Assembly: GCA_025765615.1 (NCBI GenBank)
Contig: JAIVFJ010000123.1
Location: 1-64,000, forward strand
Length of the DNA: 64,000 bases
Direction of reading: 5' to 3'
Source: Zopfochytrium polystomum
Lineage: Eukaryota; Chytridiomycota; Chytridiomycetes; Chytridiales; Chytridiaceae
The translations under genes and the position numbers were made by a program. A model generated the notes under the pieces. The model saw only the letters and a program-made list of their open reading frames with translations. It was not told the origin of the DNA and made no database searches. Every line of letters starts with the position of its first letter. The stretch's first letter is position 1. Below, one piece after another: positions 53,763 to 64,000 of the stretch.

Positions 53763-55128
53763 ATGTTCATTGCGATCAAGTACCGAGCGGACGTCTTCCG
53801 CAGCTGGGGCTCCGCCGAGTTTACAAAGGAGGGATTCGCAAGAAACTGCGGATCGTTCAGTAGGGACGCGCTCGGCGTGAACCTGAAAGGGAAGGTAATG
53901 TCCTGCCGCCTCCCACCCGTTCGCTTGTCCTCACAGTCCTCCACACTTACACAGACGGCGATCGTGACCGGCGCGAATGCAGGCCTGGGAAAGGTCGTCG
54001 CCTTGGAGCTCGCCAAGAAAGGTAAGAGCCCCAATCGTCTTGATCTGTCAGCGGCGCCGTTCATCTGAACCAACCCGCCCACACCGCCAGGCGCCACGGT
54101 TCACATGGTTTGCCGCGACCCTGTTCGCGGAAAGGAAGCGAGGGATGAAATCGCCGAGGCCTCCCAGAACACGAACGTTCTATGCGACATCGTCGATGTA
54201 AGGTTTGTGTGAAATATGATCATACGGGGTGGACAAACAGAGCGCCTTCCGAAACTGTCACCTTTACCATCTGCCCCACAGCCGCCCAAAAGAAATCAAG
54301 GAATACGTTCAGCGCCTCGAAAGCGCTTCTGCCAACGCACCCTTCAAACTAGACATCCTCGTCAACAACGCTGGAATCCTCCCCGCGACGCGCGTCGAAA
54401 CGCCGGACGGCCTCGAGTCCACCTTTGCGACAAACACTGTCGGGACCTACTTCCTCACCACCCTGCTGCTCCCCGCGCTCAAGAGGGCCGAGGGGTCGAG
54501 GGTCATCTCGGTGTCATCCGGCGGCATGTACAAAGTGCAACTGAGCACGGCCGATCTTCAGTGCGAAAAGACAGAGTTTAACGGTTCGCTCGCGTATGAC
54601 CAGACAAAGGTATGATTGCAACACCCTCTCTTCCGAACTGGATCGAAAACAGCCCCCCACAAACTCATCCATATTCCTCTTTCCAGCGCGCCCAAGTCGA
54701 ACTGTCCACGTACTGGGCGAAGCAGCACCCGTCCGTCTTCTTTCGTCTCCATGCACGCAGGCTGGTGCGACACGCCCGGCGTGCAGTCGTCGATTCCGGG
54801 GTTCTACAAGATGATGAAGGAGCACTTGCGGACTGCCGAGCAGGGCGCGGACACGATCGTTTGGGCGGCGGCGTCGGAGGAGGCTCCGGCCAAAGTTCGG
54901 AACGGGGAATTTCTGTTTGGTGAGACCGGTTGCGACGCTGGACGATCGCTGAAACGATGTGGGACCGACTGCCTGACCCTTTCTTTTTTCTCCACACTCC
55001 GGTTTTCGGTTCTAGACCGCAAGGTGGCCATTCAGCACTTCTTTTTTGGATTCACACAAGCCCCGCGGGGGGAGATCGAGAAGCTTGTGTCTGAGCTGGA
55101 CAGGCTTGTGGGATCGATTGTCGGTTGA
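53763..55128 (+). CDS. DHRS12: DHRS12-like short-chain dehydrogenase/reductase
   Basis: Exons 53763-53894, 53955-54021, 54091-54202, 54282-54609, about 54687-54920 and about 55017-55128. The N-terminus MFIAIKYRADVFRSWGSAEF matches the DHRS12 leader. The Rossmann fold follows: VTGANAGLGKVVALELAKKG (T-G-x-x-x-G-x-G cofactor site), VHMVCRDPVRGKEARDE, LDILVNNAGILPATRVE, VISVSSGGMYKVQ with the catalytic Ser, and AYDQTK with Tyr-x-x-x-Lys. The C-terminal block MHAGWCDTPGVQSSIPGFY is conserved. Between HPSVFF and MHAGW one extra base (54739-54747) throws the frame, and no intron fits there. The gene is therefore either frameshifted or carries an assembly error. Substrate unknown; human DHRS12 is likewise poorly defined. 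Confidence 0.82.
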
Positions 55129-56550
55129 GAAAAGAAATCAGCGGAGGATTGCCGATTGGGGGTGATGGACAATTTCCACAGGTGGTGTTGGAGTGTCCTG
55201 TTTGTCGGCCTAAATTTTGATTGCTTCAGTGACATAGAGTCTCATACACAAGTGCTGTCTGAACTATCTCCATTTCTCGTTTGAAACAAGTTTCAAGCGC
55301 TGCGTCTGATTGGAGTTAGCCCTTCTTTCCGCCGTGTGCTGACCTCCTTGATCGCAACCCAGGAACAGGCTCCCGGCATCGGTATGCGGCCGGTGGCCGT
55401 GCTGGACGTGATTTTGTCCACGGAGATTATTGTAAATTGAGAATGAAGGATCATCATAGACTTCGCTCCATGGACAGAGTGAGCGAGCGCGGTTACTTTT
55501 CTTGCGAAGTCCAATTACCCCTTTCTTCATTACTTGCTAGCCTCTTCGATTCTGCAGGCGTTGCTTGGCTTTGCGTGGCTCTTCCATTCTCTGGACCGAG
55601 ATTAAAACCCATCCCCACTAATCCTCGGTTAGGGCGACATTTGATTATCGGCCCAGTCCATTGGAGGGAATGAAAAGGAGGGAGAGAACAGGCACGCGGA
55701 AGGAATATTCTAACTTGTATCCACATTCCGATGTTTTTTCGGAAATCGCGGCTCTCTATGTGGGGACGTCATTATTTGCTATGTGTATGCGTTGGACGTT
55801 AGTGATGCTGGTCTTCAATGGCAAAGCCGCACACCCCCAGAACAGTGGAAGATTGCCGCAAGATTGATTTTGTCCGTGGCCCGAAGGTGATACCAGGAAG
55901 TTAGAAATCGTCACCCGATGTCAATCATGCGAAAAAGGATGCCTCCAACCAGCCAAAATGATGGGGCAATCTTCGTACTCGGGTGGTCTGGCACTGGAAG
56001 TAACCTCATGGATTAGATCCAAAATTGTTGCGCCCTTTTTCACACGCCACCAATACCACCCTCAGTAAATTCAACGAAGGTAGGCAGCATTACTTTGATG
56101 ATCGGAACGTTTATTGAATGCCAGCGACTTTGACTGCTCGCTGCCGCTTCCCTCGCCGCAGACCTCCTCACCGCCCTGGTCCCGCACCCCGCACTCGGCA
56201 CCCCGCCCTCGCTATTACCATCGCCGAGACGTGTCCCCTTCTTCCCCGCCGTCTCCACCACCCACCCCGAAGCCTAATCGCGGCGACGTTGTCAGGAAAG
56301 TACTTCAGCCGCGGGAGTTGTCCGCACGTACGACATGAAAGCCCATGGGAGAGATCCGCCTCCGCCTCTGCTTGGAGATTGCGCTGGTTTAATGGTGAAA
56401 GAATGCCGAGGGGTTTAATGGGGAAAAGAATGCCGAGGGGGGCAGGTCGTTAGTGATGTGAATGCTCTCAGGGAGGGGATACGGCGCGGTGACGGTACAT
56501 GACGAGTGGATGGGGCTTGGCGAAGTCGCATTGCAGGATAAAGCGCAGTC
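55129..56550. other. intergenic region
   Basis: A 1.4-kb stretch between the reductase and F-box gene B. It holds a short direct repeat, gaatgccgaggggtttaatg / gaatgccgagggg, at 56402-56445, close upstream of F-box B. No gene or RNA recognised on either strand. Confidence 0.45.
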
Positions 56551-57960
56551 ATGCAAGACGAGCTTCCCAACAGCGTCCTGATCGCGATCAGCGACCTCTT
56601 GCCGACGGCGAGCGACTTCTGCAACCTCAGCGCAACCTGCCGACGCATGCGCGATGCGCTGGCGCCGTCCATCTTCCACTCCGTCCGCGCCACGAACCTC
56701 GCGCAGGACGCCGCCGCCGTCCACGCGCTCTTCTCTGCCCACGGCCACCACATCCGGAAGGTCCGGTATCAGTGCATGCTGCACGGAAATCCTGTGACGC
56801 GCGGCACCAGCGCAGGTGGAGTCTTTGTTGTCGCGCGTAGAGGCATACAAGACGCCAACCTCCAGCGGGACGAGTCCCCAACCTTCCCCACAGTAGAGAA
56901 TCCGACCGCGGGCACCCACGACTTTGCCAAATCCGACCGCCCCAGCTTCGTTGCAACCGACGTGCTGCTGGGACGACTTGCAACAAACGTCAGCGCCCTC
57001 ACCCTCGAGTTTATCCCGGACAACAACTTTCAGCGTGACGGCTGCGAGTGGGTGGACGACGATTTTGGTGTCGGGGGAGATGTGTTCACATGCTCGACGA
57101 CAGAGGATGAAGGCGATGCGGCCGCTGCCGAGGCAAAGTACGAATGGCGCCGCGTCATGCGTGATACGTGGAGCGCGATCGTGTCAAACCAGACCATTCG
57201 CAGTCTCACCGTTCGATCGCTTCCGCCAAACATCACGACAACGTGGTGCAAGCCCGAATGGGCCATCTTCGTTGGCCAACTGCAGCATCTGTAGATCCAG
57301 ATTTGGGGGTCGTGGAACTCTGCAGGGTTTCCGACGATCGCGATGGCCGGATACAGGGACTTTCTTTCGAGGCACCTCAAGTTGCTTTTCCTCGACCACG
57401 CAGCGAATCTGCTCTCCCTCGACTTTGTATGCACCGAATACGGTGACGACAGTCTCGTTTTCGGTACGAAGTTTGCTTTTGGCTCGGCCAACATGCCTCG
57501 TCTACGTAGTCTGCGACTGGAAAACTGCTTCCTTGATGCCGCGCTTATCGACTTTTTGCAATCTCACGCGTCCACTCTGGAGACGATCAGCCTCATTAAT
57601 TTCATAGCAATCACGGAAACGCAGCAGAGCCTCACATGGGCGGCGCTCTTTGACGGAATCGCAAGTGGAAAGCCAGATGCTTTGAGAAAATTGATTGTAA
57701 GAACGAAAAAAGTCCCAATTGAGGAGCTCGATCCATTCAACGATCTCTTTGACGAGAACGGCCTCGAAACGGTCCGTGCCATCAAGCAAAAGCTGACGGA
57801 GGACGAAGCTTACCCCCTCTTCTACTATACCTTGGATGAAAAATACGGTTTTGTGGGTGTGGAAGGGCGCACATTTTTGGACAACTATACACTAGGAGAG
57901 GATATGGCTGCGTACAATCGGTTGATGGGGATTGTGAGTGCGAATAAAATCAGTATCTAA
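56551..57960 (+). pseudogene. F-box family protein B with one in-frame stop
   Basis: The frame from 56551 to 57960 is a full-length paralogue of F-box A (MQDELPNSVLIAISDLLPTA; SLPPNITTTWCKPEWAIFVG; MPRLRSLRLENCFLDAALID; PLFYYTLDEKYGFV). It is interrupted by a single TAG at 57292-57294, exactly where the paralogues have Ser (L-E-H-L-S-I-Q-M-W). A TCG to TAG change explains it. The frame is otherwise open for 469 codons with no indel, so inactivation must be recent, or the stop is read through. TAG is used as a normal terminator elsewhere in the window (Insig-like gene), arguing against a reassigned codon. Confidence 0.8.
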
Positions 57961-58094
57961 ATGCCCACTCTTCTCATTTGAGTGTTAGTTCACATTTTAC
58001 TCCAGCGAATTGTCGGAGGTGATCAGAGGCTGAGTCTTTCTATTTCAGCTGTTTGTCGGAGCAATTCAAAACTTCTCGGACTGCGGCCCCCCAA

Positions 58095-59522
58095 ATGCCC
58101 GACAAACTTGCGATCGACATCCTCAGCGCGATCGCCAACCAGTTGCCGACGGCAAGGGACCGCTGCAACCTCAGTGCGACATGCCGCGATCTGCGAGACG
58201 CTCTGGCACCGTCCGTCTTCCGCTGTGTACGCGCCACGAACCTCGATCGGGACCGCGCCGCTATCGCAGCCCTTGTCTCCGCGCACGGCCCTCACTTTCG
58301 GCACGTCCGCTTTCAGTGCATGCTTCACGGAAACCCGGTGTCGAACGACAACGAAGCAGAAGGCGCCTCTTTTCCCACCGAAGGAGAACGGCTTGATGAT
58401 CGGGATGACACTGGAGAATCCGACCCACGCCGCGATGCCACGGCCGGTGGAGAGGACTTTGCCACCTCCGACGGGTCAATCTCCATCGCGACGGACATTC
58501 TTTCGGGACGGCTGGCGCCAAACATGGACGCCCTCGCACTCGAGTTCATCGCCGACCACAACTTTGAGCCGGAGGGCTGCAAATGGGTGGACGACGAATA
58601 CGGACTAGGGGGATCTATCTATATATCTATTGAGAGCGAGGATGAGGAGGGTGCCGCCGCTGCCGAGGAGAAGTTTGAATGGCGCCGGGTCATGGCGCAC
58701 ACGTGGAGGGCCGTCTCTTCAAATGCGAGAGTTCGCAGCCTCACCCTTCGATCGCTTCCGCCAAACATCACAACCACGTGGTGCAAGCCCGAATGGCCCT
58801 CCTTTTTGCGCCAACTGGAGCACTTGTCGATACAGATGTGGGGTGGGGACAACGGTGCGGGCTGGTGCTCAATCACAACCAAGGGCTACCAATTCTTCCT
58901 GGCGATGCATCTGCCAGAGTATTTTTTCAGTCACGCAGACAGCCTTGTTTCCTTTGATTTCGTCTCTAGCGATTACGGTGTGTACGGTGGGGACAATCAG
59001 GCAAAAGGCGCGCCTTTCGCGCTCCCCGCGACAAGCATGCCTCGACTGCGAAGGCTGCGACTGCAAGACTGTTTCTTCGATGCCGCACTCCTCGATTTCC
59101 TGCAGGCACACAGTTCGACTCTGGAAGCAATCCACCTGATCGAATTCATGGCAGCGGTGACTGTTTGGGGGAGTCAAAAAAATATCACGTGGGCGGGACT
59201 GTTTGACGGAATCGCGAAATCGGAGCCTCGGGTTCTGACAGATTTTAAGCTGACTATGCGAAATATTCAGATCGCCGACATGGCGGAGCCATATCAAAGA
59301 CTTTCGTTGGAAGAGATTGAGACTCTCACCCGCATCGAACGGAAAATAGCGGAAGACGGAACCTTCCCTCTGTTTTACTATGGGAGCTTGGACGACAAGT
59401 ACGGTTTCGTGTGCAAGGCTGCGCATGAAATCTTGGAAAGCTTTGTGAAAGGAGATGACTTGGCTTCTTACAAGCGGCTGATGGAGATAGTGCGCATCAA
59501 CAGGCAACCTTTGAATATCTAA
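58095..59522 (+). CDS. F-box family protein C
   Basis: An intronless 475-residue paralogue of F-box A and B. It starts MPDKLAIDILSAIANQLPTA followed by the F-box helices (CNLSATCRDLRDALAPSVF). An acidic insertion after MLHGNPVSNDNEAEG distinguishes it from A. Later blocks WRRVMAHTWRAVSSNARVRS, LEHLSIQMWGGDNGAG, MPRLRRLRLQDCFFDAALLD and FPLFYYGSLDDKYGFVCK are conserved. It lies 134 bp downstream of the B frame in the same orientation, a tandem arrangement. Probable SCF substrate adaptor. The ATG at 58095 is the first in frame. Confidence 0.8.
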   Translation: MPDKLAIDILSAIANQLPTARDRCNLSATCRDLRDALAPSVFRCVRATNLDRDRAAIAALVSAHGPHFRHVRFQCMLHGNPVSNDNEAEGASFPTEGERLDDRDDTGESDPRRDATAGGEDFATSDGSISIATDILSGRLAPNMDALALEFIADHNFEPEGCKWVDDEYGLGGSIYISIESEDEEGAAAAEEKFEWRRVMAHTWRAVSSNARVRSLTLRSLPPNITTTWCKPEWPSFLRQLEHLSIQMWGGDNGAGWCSITTKGYQFFLAMHLPEYFFSHADSLVSFDFVSSDYGVYGGDNQAKGAPFALPATSMPRLRRLRLQDCFFDAALLDFLQAHSSTLEAIHLIEFMAAVTVWGSQKNITWAGLFDGIAKSEPRVLTDFKLTMRNIQIADMAEPYQRLSLEEIETLTRIERKIAEDGTFPLFYYGSLDDKYGFVCKAAHEILESFVKGDDLASYKRLMEIVRINRQPLNI

Positions 59523-60266
59523 TAATGATTGAATTCGCACGTGTATTGTTTTTGTGCTGCACGGACTAGCGCGAGGGAAACAGAGAGTGAAAGAAATAAT
59601 AGCCTCAGTGAGTGCGTCAGTGTCGTAATCAGCCACCCTCCGCTAATCAGTGCAATCCGCCATATTGATTTGACCGTTACTTCGAACATCCGACGTTCAT
59701 GAATTCGTTCCAATTGGATTGCCTCAGCCAATCAAATTGAATTCTTCAAATTGGAATGCCTCGTAGCCTCTCGGCCCAAAGTCACACTCCACGGTAAAAT
59801 CCGCGCGAGTCTCTTCCATGTTCCTATAGTCTATGTAGAATGAGACGGCGATTCCTCGTGTAAGCTCTATGTTGGTGGTCAAAAGAACGGAGCTAGTCTG
59901 GAAGAAATTCATATGAGCACAAGCCGCAGATTCACCAGGACCGGCTCACTGATTCAAATTTGTCCTCTTCGGCACTGAGCTCATGCCGATACGGCATGGA
60001 ATCATTGGATAAGGTAACAAGCCTTAAACGTGCTCGCACGGGAGGAGTGGGAAGCGATGGGCAATGAGCCCGTGTTGTCCCAGTCAAAACGAACCGTTCA
60101 CGGACTTGAAGCATCCATGCCCACACACCCTTCTTAACTCGATATCTCGTCAGGAGCTTCCCTTCCGGCATACAGCATTTACGACTCTGCGCAAAGGGGC
60201 GTTTTTTTTTTTTTTTTTTTTAGATTCTTGCGAAGGTTCAAGCACTTCAGGCTAAGCCACCCAAAC
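59523..60266. other. intergenic region
   Basis: Between F-box C and D. A minus-strand ATG frame at 59724-59912 (62 residues, starting MNFFQTSSVLLTTNIELTRG) and another at 59932-60171 have no recognised similarity and might be pieces of a decayed gene. A run of 19 T at 60205-60222 lies just before gene D. Confidence 0.35.
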
Positions 60267-61649
60267 ATGCTCGACACAATTGCGGTCGACATCGTCTTCG
60301 CGATCGCCGATTTCTTGCCGGCTGCGGGCGATTGCTGCAACCTCAGGGCGGCATGCCGCCATCTGCGAGACGCACTGGCCCCGCTCGTCTTCCGCTCTGT
60401 CCGCGCAACAAACCTCGACCAAGACCGCGCCGCCATCGCGGCGCTCGTTGCCGCACAGGGCCACCATTTTCAGCACGTCCGTTTTCAGTGCATGCTCCAC
60501 GGAGAGCGATACGACGACGACTGCAGTGACGCATCATCAGAAGGCGGAGACGATATTGTCAACTCGGAGGGGCCGACTTTTGTCCCGACGGACATACTCT
60601 TGGGACTGCTGGCGACAAACATGCATGCCCTCACACTCGAGTTCATCGCAGACGACAACTTCGAGCCAAAAGACTACTACTGGGTGGTAGTCGAAAACAG
60701 ATTCATGGGATCTGCCTACATATCCTATGAAACGGAATCTGCGAAAGATGTTGCCGCTGCCGAAAGGAGGTGGGAATGGCGCCGAGTCATGGCGGACACG
60801 TGGAGGGCGGTCGCTTTAAACACAAGAATCCGCAGCCTCACCATTCGATCGCTTCCGCCAATCATCACCACCACGTGGCACAGACCGGAATGGGCCTCAT
60901 TTGTCGACCAGCTTGAGCACTTGTCCATCGGAATGTGGGGTGCTTGTTACAATCCCACGCAGCGGTACTCCATAGAAACCGACGGCTACCAAGACTTCCT
61001 GACGGTGGGGCTTCAGAATTCATTTTTTAATCATGCGGAGGGCCTTGTTTCCTTTGACTTCGTCTCCAGCCCGTGCGGTACATATGGTGGCGACAACCAG
61101 GTGTCAGGCACGCCCTTCACTCTTCTCCCATCCGATATGCCTCGACTGCGTAGATTGCGCCTCCAAAACTGTTTCTTCGATGCTGCTCTTCTGGACTTTC
61201 TCCAGGCTCACACTCCAACTCTTGAATCAATCCACCTGATAGACTTCATGGCGGCATCGAACGCTCTGAATTGGGCTCGGGGTACTACCGATGAAAATCT
61301 CACATGGGCAGGGTTTTTTGATGGAATCGCGAGCGCGAAGCCACTCCTGCTGACAGATTTTAGACTCACGATGAGAAAAGTTTCGATGGATGAGGTTGCG
61401 ACGACATTTCAAGATTCTTCAGACGGGCTCCAAATACTCCATGCAATGGAACAAAAATTGGCAGAAGACGAAGCCTTTCCGTTGTTTTACTATGGTTACT
61501 TGTCCAACCAGAACGGATGCATAATCAGGCAGGCTGCAGATAAAATAGTGCGAAGCTTTACGAACGGAGAGGATCTAGCTTCCTACGAGCGGCTGATGGC
61601 GATCGTGCGAGCAAACAAAGACGGTTCAATTTTATGTCGTAATAAATGA
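60267..61649 (+). CDS. F-box family protein D
   Basis: An intronless 460-residue paralogue: MLDTIAVDIVFAIADFLPAA, CNLRAACRHLRDALAPLVF, the shared LTIRSLPPIITTTWHRPEWA, LEHLSIGMWGACYNP, MPRLRRLRLQNCFFDAALLD and FPLFYYGYLSNQNGC. It shares with C the acidic segment after MLHGE but in shorter form, and has a 12-residue insertion (ALNWARGTTDEN) before the conserved LTWAGFFDGIAS. Probable SCF adaptor with unknown substrate. The ATG at 60267 is the first in frame. Confidence 0.8.
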   Translation: MLDTIAVDIVFAIADFLPAAGDCCNLRAACRHLRDALAPLVFRSVRATNLDQDRAAIAALVAAQGHHFQHVRFQCMLHGERYDDDCSDASSEGGDDIVNSEGPTFVPTDILLGLLATNMHALTLEFIADDNFEPKDYYWVVVENRFMGSAYISYETESAKDVAAAERRWEWRRVMADTWRAVALNTRIRSLTIRSLPPIITTTWHRPEWASFVDQLEHLSIGMWGACYNPTQRYSIETDGYQDFLTVGLQNSFFNHAEGLVSFDFVSSPCGTYGGDNQVSGTPFTLLPSDMPRLRRLRLQNCFFDAALLDFLQAHTPTLESIHLIDFMAASNALNWARGTTDENLTWAGFFDGIASAKPLLLTDFRLTMRKVSMDEVATTFQDSSDGLQILHAMEQKLAEDEAFPLFYYGYLSNQNGCIIRQAADKIVRSFTNGEDLASYERLMAIVRANKDGSILCRNK

Positions 61650-63152
61650 ACAATCTCTTACATAAATTTGTGCTGCAGGGGTGGGTGAGAGATACATGGA
61701 TACAAATGCACGGTGAGAGCACCTCGGTGGGCATAGCCCACCAGGCGTTCACACGGTTTGGATCAAACAGTTGGGTTGCCCCGAAATCCGACTGAGCGTG
61801 CGTGACCCAGCACGTTCGAAAATGAGTCACCAAATCGATTCCCGAGCATTGCAAGTAGAGTGGTCGTGGCTCGGCAGAATTTTTGCTGCCGGGTATTCTC
61901 AGTCGCAAGCAACGTCCATCGTGGAGCTCCAAGCAAATTGCAAGTCGATCTGCCACGTGGTTTTTGCCAAGAAAGAGGACCATATACTGGCTAGGAGAAA
62001 GAGAAGAATAGGCACATTCCTCATCAGAAAGAAATGAAGGCTTTCGTCTTCAAGGCGAGACCCTTCAAAAGTAAAACCCTCCTAGCTGCACAAAGAGACA
62101 GAACATACCAACACGCATCTCAATCCAGCACGAGAGAGTCGATTGATTGAAATTGGAGTTGGACAGGGGATGTTGCGAGCGAGTCACCTCGCATAGTCCT
62201 GTAAAGCTTTGGAACTCGAAGCCGTCTGCATTAGTGCGATTGTACAGGCTGCTTGGACTTGCAGCGGAAGCGAACCACGGCGTGGGTGCCGAGGCTCTCG
62301 TCCTAGTTTACAAACGAGCGGTTGAACTGAACTTCCCAGTTCGCGATGACAGCGATGACAAAGTGCAATTCATTGCACTGCACTCCGACGTGGGACGACG
62401 GCGCCGGAGGAAGTCGACGTCGGCAACCGCGACGAACGAGGCTGCATCGATAATTGCATTCTACCCAACGCCTTCCCAAGCTTTCTGACTGTGTGCAGGA
62501 CCCTCTCTTCCTCTCCTGCTCTCTCCCACAAGCAACAGTTCATTTTGGACAAACGTTTGCTTTCTTTCGGCGCACTTCTCGTTTCCCTGCAGTGAAAGCA
62601 GCTAGGGTGGCCTGTGTGTGCAACGCACTTGGTTCTCTCAAGCGAAGCCGGGCTCCGGACGCCGAAGAGCCGATCAAGAAGGACGACGACGCGCAGACGA
62701 CGGTCAAGCGTGCCGACGAGACGGTAGATGAAAGCAAGGCTGTCGAAGGCAACCTTGTGGATTCCCAGCCGATGGAAAAGCTGCCGGCGTACGCTGAGCA
62801 GTCTCGGGTCGTTCACCGCGTTTCTATTTGCTTGGTTTGTTATTTTTTTTGTTTGTTGCGCATCCACGTATTCCGGCTAAACCGAAAAGCAAAGTGATTC
62901 TGGCTGCAATTCGTCCAAAGGCCCCATATTTCTTCCTCCTTCTTCTCAATGGGGTTTCTCAGTCCGATTGTTTCAGTGCCACATTTACTGCGTTACTGCA
63001 TTTAACAAAATATAAGAAACGATCAAACAAATTTGAAATGAACTCTGTCAATCCATTCTTGCTACAAAAAAGTGCATCAACACTCTGGATGAGGAGCACG
63101 GATTTTCCCTCTAAACAACTCGGTCAGAAAGTTCAGAAAAGGAATCCAAAGA
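61650..63152. other. intergenic region, possible short coding segment
   Basis: The plus-strand frame at about 62590-62850 has protein-like composition: LGSLKRSRAPDAEEPIKKDD, then VKRADETVDESKAVEGNLVD and MEKLPAYAEQ. It is preceded by a possible acceptor (cctgcag at 62588). It could be an exon of an unknown gene, but no start, partner exon or similarity was found. The rest shows nothing recognisable. Confidence 0.35.
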
Positions 63153-64000
63153 TCAATCTTCGACACTCTGCAACATTCTCTTCCCAGGAATTGTCACAAT
63201 GAGCGCCGCTGTCGCGTAAATGTCCACGAGCGTGGCTTCATTGCCGTAAGCCGCAAACGAGCTTGCGCGGATGGTAAACGCCTTTGGCCTCCTCACCCAC
63301 ACTAGGTCCTTCAACACTTCGCAGTTGGCGTCGCGAGTCAGAATATCGTACAGTTCCCGCTTCTGGCCGCCCATCCATTCGCACCTCGCCGCAAAGTTCG
63401 GTCCCACCAGAAGCACGGCGCCATCGCCGCAGCAGTTGATTCGCACGCTGCTGCCAAAGTTGTAACCGTTCGGCTCAATAGAGTAGGGTCCGTATCCCTG
63501 CTGCTTTTCCTCTCCGTCGTCCTCCCAGTCCGCTTCGTAGATCGCGGCGACTTCGAACTCGAGGCCCGCGGACTTGACGGCGGACGTGAGGAGGTAGTCT
63601 TCACCCTTGAGGTCGGCGAGTTTCAGGTGCAGGCCACCGCCTACGGCTTTCGAGTACTCGTGCGCCAGCGCAAAACCCAGTTCCCCGCCGTCAGGCATGA
63701 ACAGCGGGTCGGACAGTAGCTGCTTCAGGAACGACTCCACAGATGATCCTGGCATGTCCACGGACGGCGCAGGTACGTCGTTAGCAGCGTCTTCCTCGGC
63801 TTCGGTAACGCGGTGCAAGTTGAAAGTAAGGGTCACGCGGAGCCCGTCGACGACTGGGAGAATCTCGTGCTCGCAGTCCGAAAAAAACGCGGCCCACTGC
63901 AGGACCGTGCCGCCCACCTTATTTCCAGACCGCTCGGCCCAGTCGTGCACCACCTCTCGCCCGGCGTGTCGCACAACAAGCTGGCCACCGGTGAAGGCAA
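63153..64000 (-). CDS. 2OG-Fe(II) oxygenase-like protein, C-terminal part
   Basis: The frame enters from the right edge and ends at 63153, giving about 282 residues without an intron. FTGGQLVVRHAGREVVHDWA and LQWAAFFSDCEHEILPVVDG then LRVTLTFNLHR match the core of a fungal 2-oxoglutarate/Fe(II) oxygenase family with G-G-x-L-x-V-x-H and W-x-A-F-x-x-D-C-E-H-E-V blocks. They are followed by a long C-terminal region with HEYSKAVGGGLHLKLADLKG and a further beta-rich part. The N-terminal part lies outside the window. Substrate unknown; the proteins are often annotated as prolyl-4-hydroxylase-like. It converges on nothing definite downstream. Confidence 0.7.
   Translation of the reverse strand, partial: AFTGGQLVVRHAGREVVHDWAERSGNKVGGTVLQWAAFFSDCEHEILPVVDGLRVTLTFNLHRVTEAEEDAANDVPAPSVDMPGSSVESFLKQLLSDPLFMPDGGELGFALAHEYSKAVGGGLHLKLADLKGEDYLLTSAVKSAGLEFEVAAIYEADWEDDGEEKQQGYGPYSIEPNGYNFGSSVRINCCGDGAVLLVGPNFAARCEWMGGQKRELYDILTRDANCEVLKDLVWVRRPKAFTIRASSFAAYGNEATLVDIYATAALIVTIPGKRMLQSVED

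Noticed and set aside
56551..57960. Reassigned TAG codon in this organism
   Set aside because: TAG ends the Insig-like gene at its expected position, and TAA and TGA also terminate genes here; one isolated TAG is better explained by mutation.
62147..62488. Short plus-strand gene
   Set aside because: No ATG start, no similarity and no splice partner; composition not distinctive.

Overview
The window is nuclear DNA of a fungus, most likely a zoosporic (chytrid-type) fungus. It is GC-rich, with genes on both strands that carry many short introns (mostly about 45-100 bp, GT-AG). It contains fungal hallmark genes (Ssl1, Insig/Nsg1-like protein, Pho80-type cyclin, GPI-anchored GH26-like hydrolase) together with two flagellar genes (CFAP141-like and SPEF1/CLAMP) that non-flagellated fungi have generally lost. 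Species is not determinable from sequence reading alone.

Layout. 1-200: end of a Kelch-type gene. 0.9-2.6 kb: a TATA-led, apparently non-coding tract holding nine to ten imperfect inverted-repeat (hairpin) units, the most unusual structure here. 3.2-9.8 kb: a minus-strand run of SSL1 (TFIIH), a CFAP141-like ciliary gene and a 999-residue CAP-Gly protein. 10.8-12.4 kb: secreted, GPI-anchored GH26-like enzyme. 13.3-17 kb: a tRNA-like gene, a decayed LCB1-like gene, a large WW/ankyrin-like repeat protein, a truncated quinone-oxidoreductase remnant and an initiator tRNA-Met. 17.3-22.8 kb: dihydrolipoamide dehydrogenase, Insig-like protein, D-aminoacyl-tRNA deacylase and tRNA-Trp. 23.2-27.9 kb: a young, deleted Ty3/gypsy chromovirus (identical 308-bp LTRs, TCTAT target duplication) inserted in the reverse transcriptase of an older decayed relative. 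28.3-37.2 kb: tRNA-Thr, SPEF1 pseudogene, SPEF1, Pho80-like cyclin, prohibitin-2 and a Mug135-like protein. 37.4-40.6 kb: F-box protein and an unknown protein with a possible C-terminal F-box. 41.3-47 kb: ABCC transporter whose frame is broken by a 26-nt snap-back inverted duplication. 47.6-55.1 kb: cPLA2-type phospholipase, alpha/beta hydrolase, decayed WW-repeat gene, DHRS12-like reductase. 56.5-61.7 kb: three more members of the F-box family, one with a single nonsense codon. 63.2 kb to the end: C-terminal part of a 2OG-Fe(II) oxygenase-like protein.

Most genes are unrelated housekeeping genes, as expected of a eukaryote. Two themes stand out: repeated small-scale decay (snap-back insertion, single nonsense codons, one-base frameshifts, exon-skipping duplicate) beside lineage-expanded repeat/F-box families, and an undescribed hairpin array. 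Exon boundaries were placed by eye from splice sites, phase and protein similarity; where given exactly they keep the frame across all exons.
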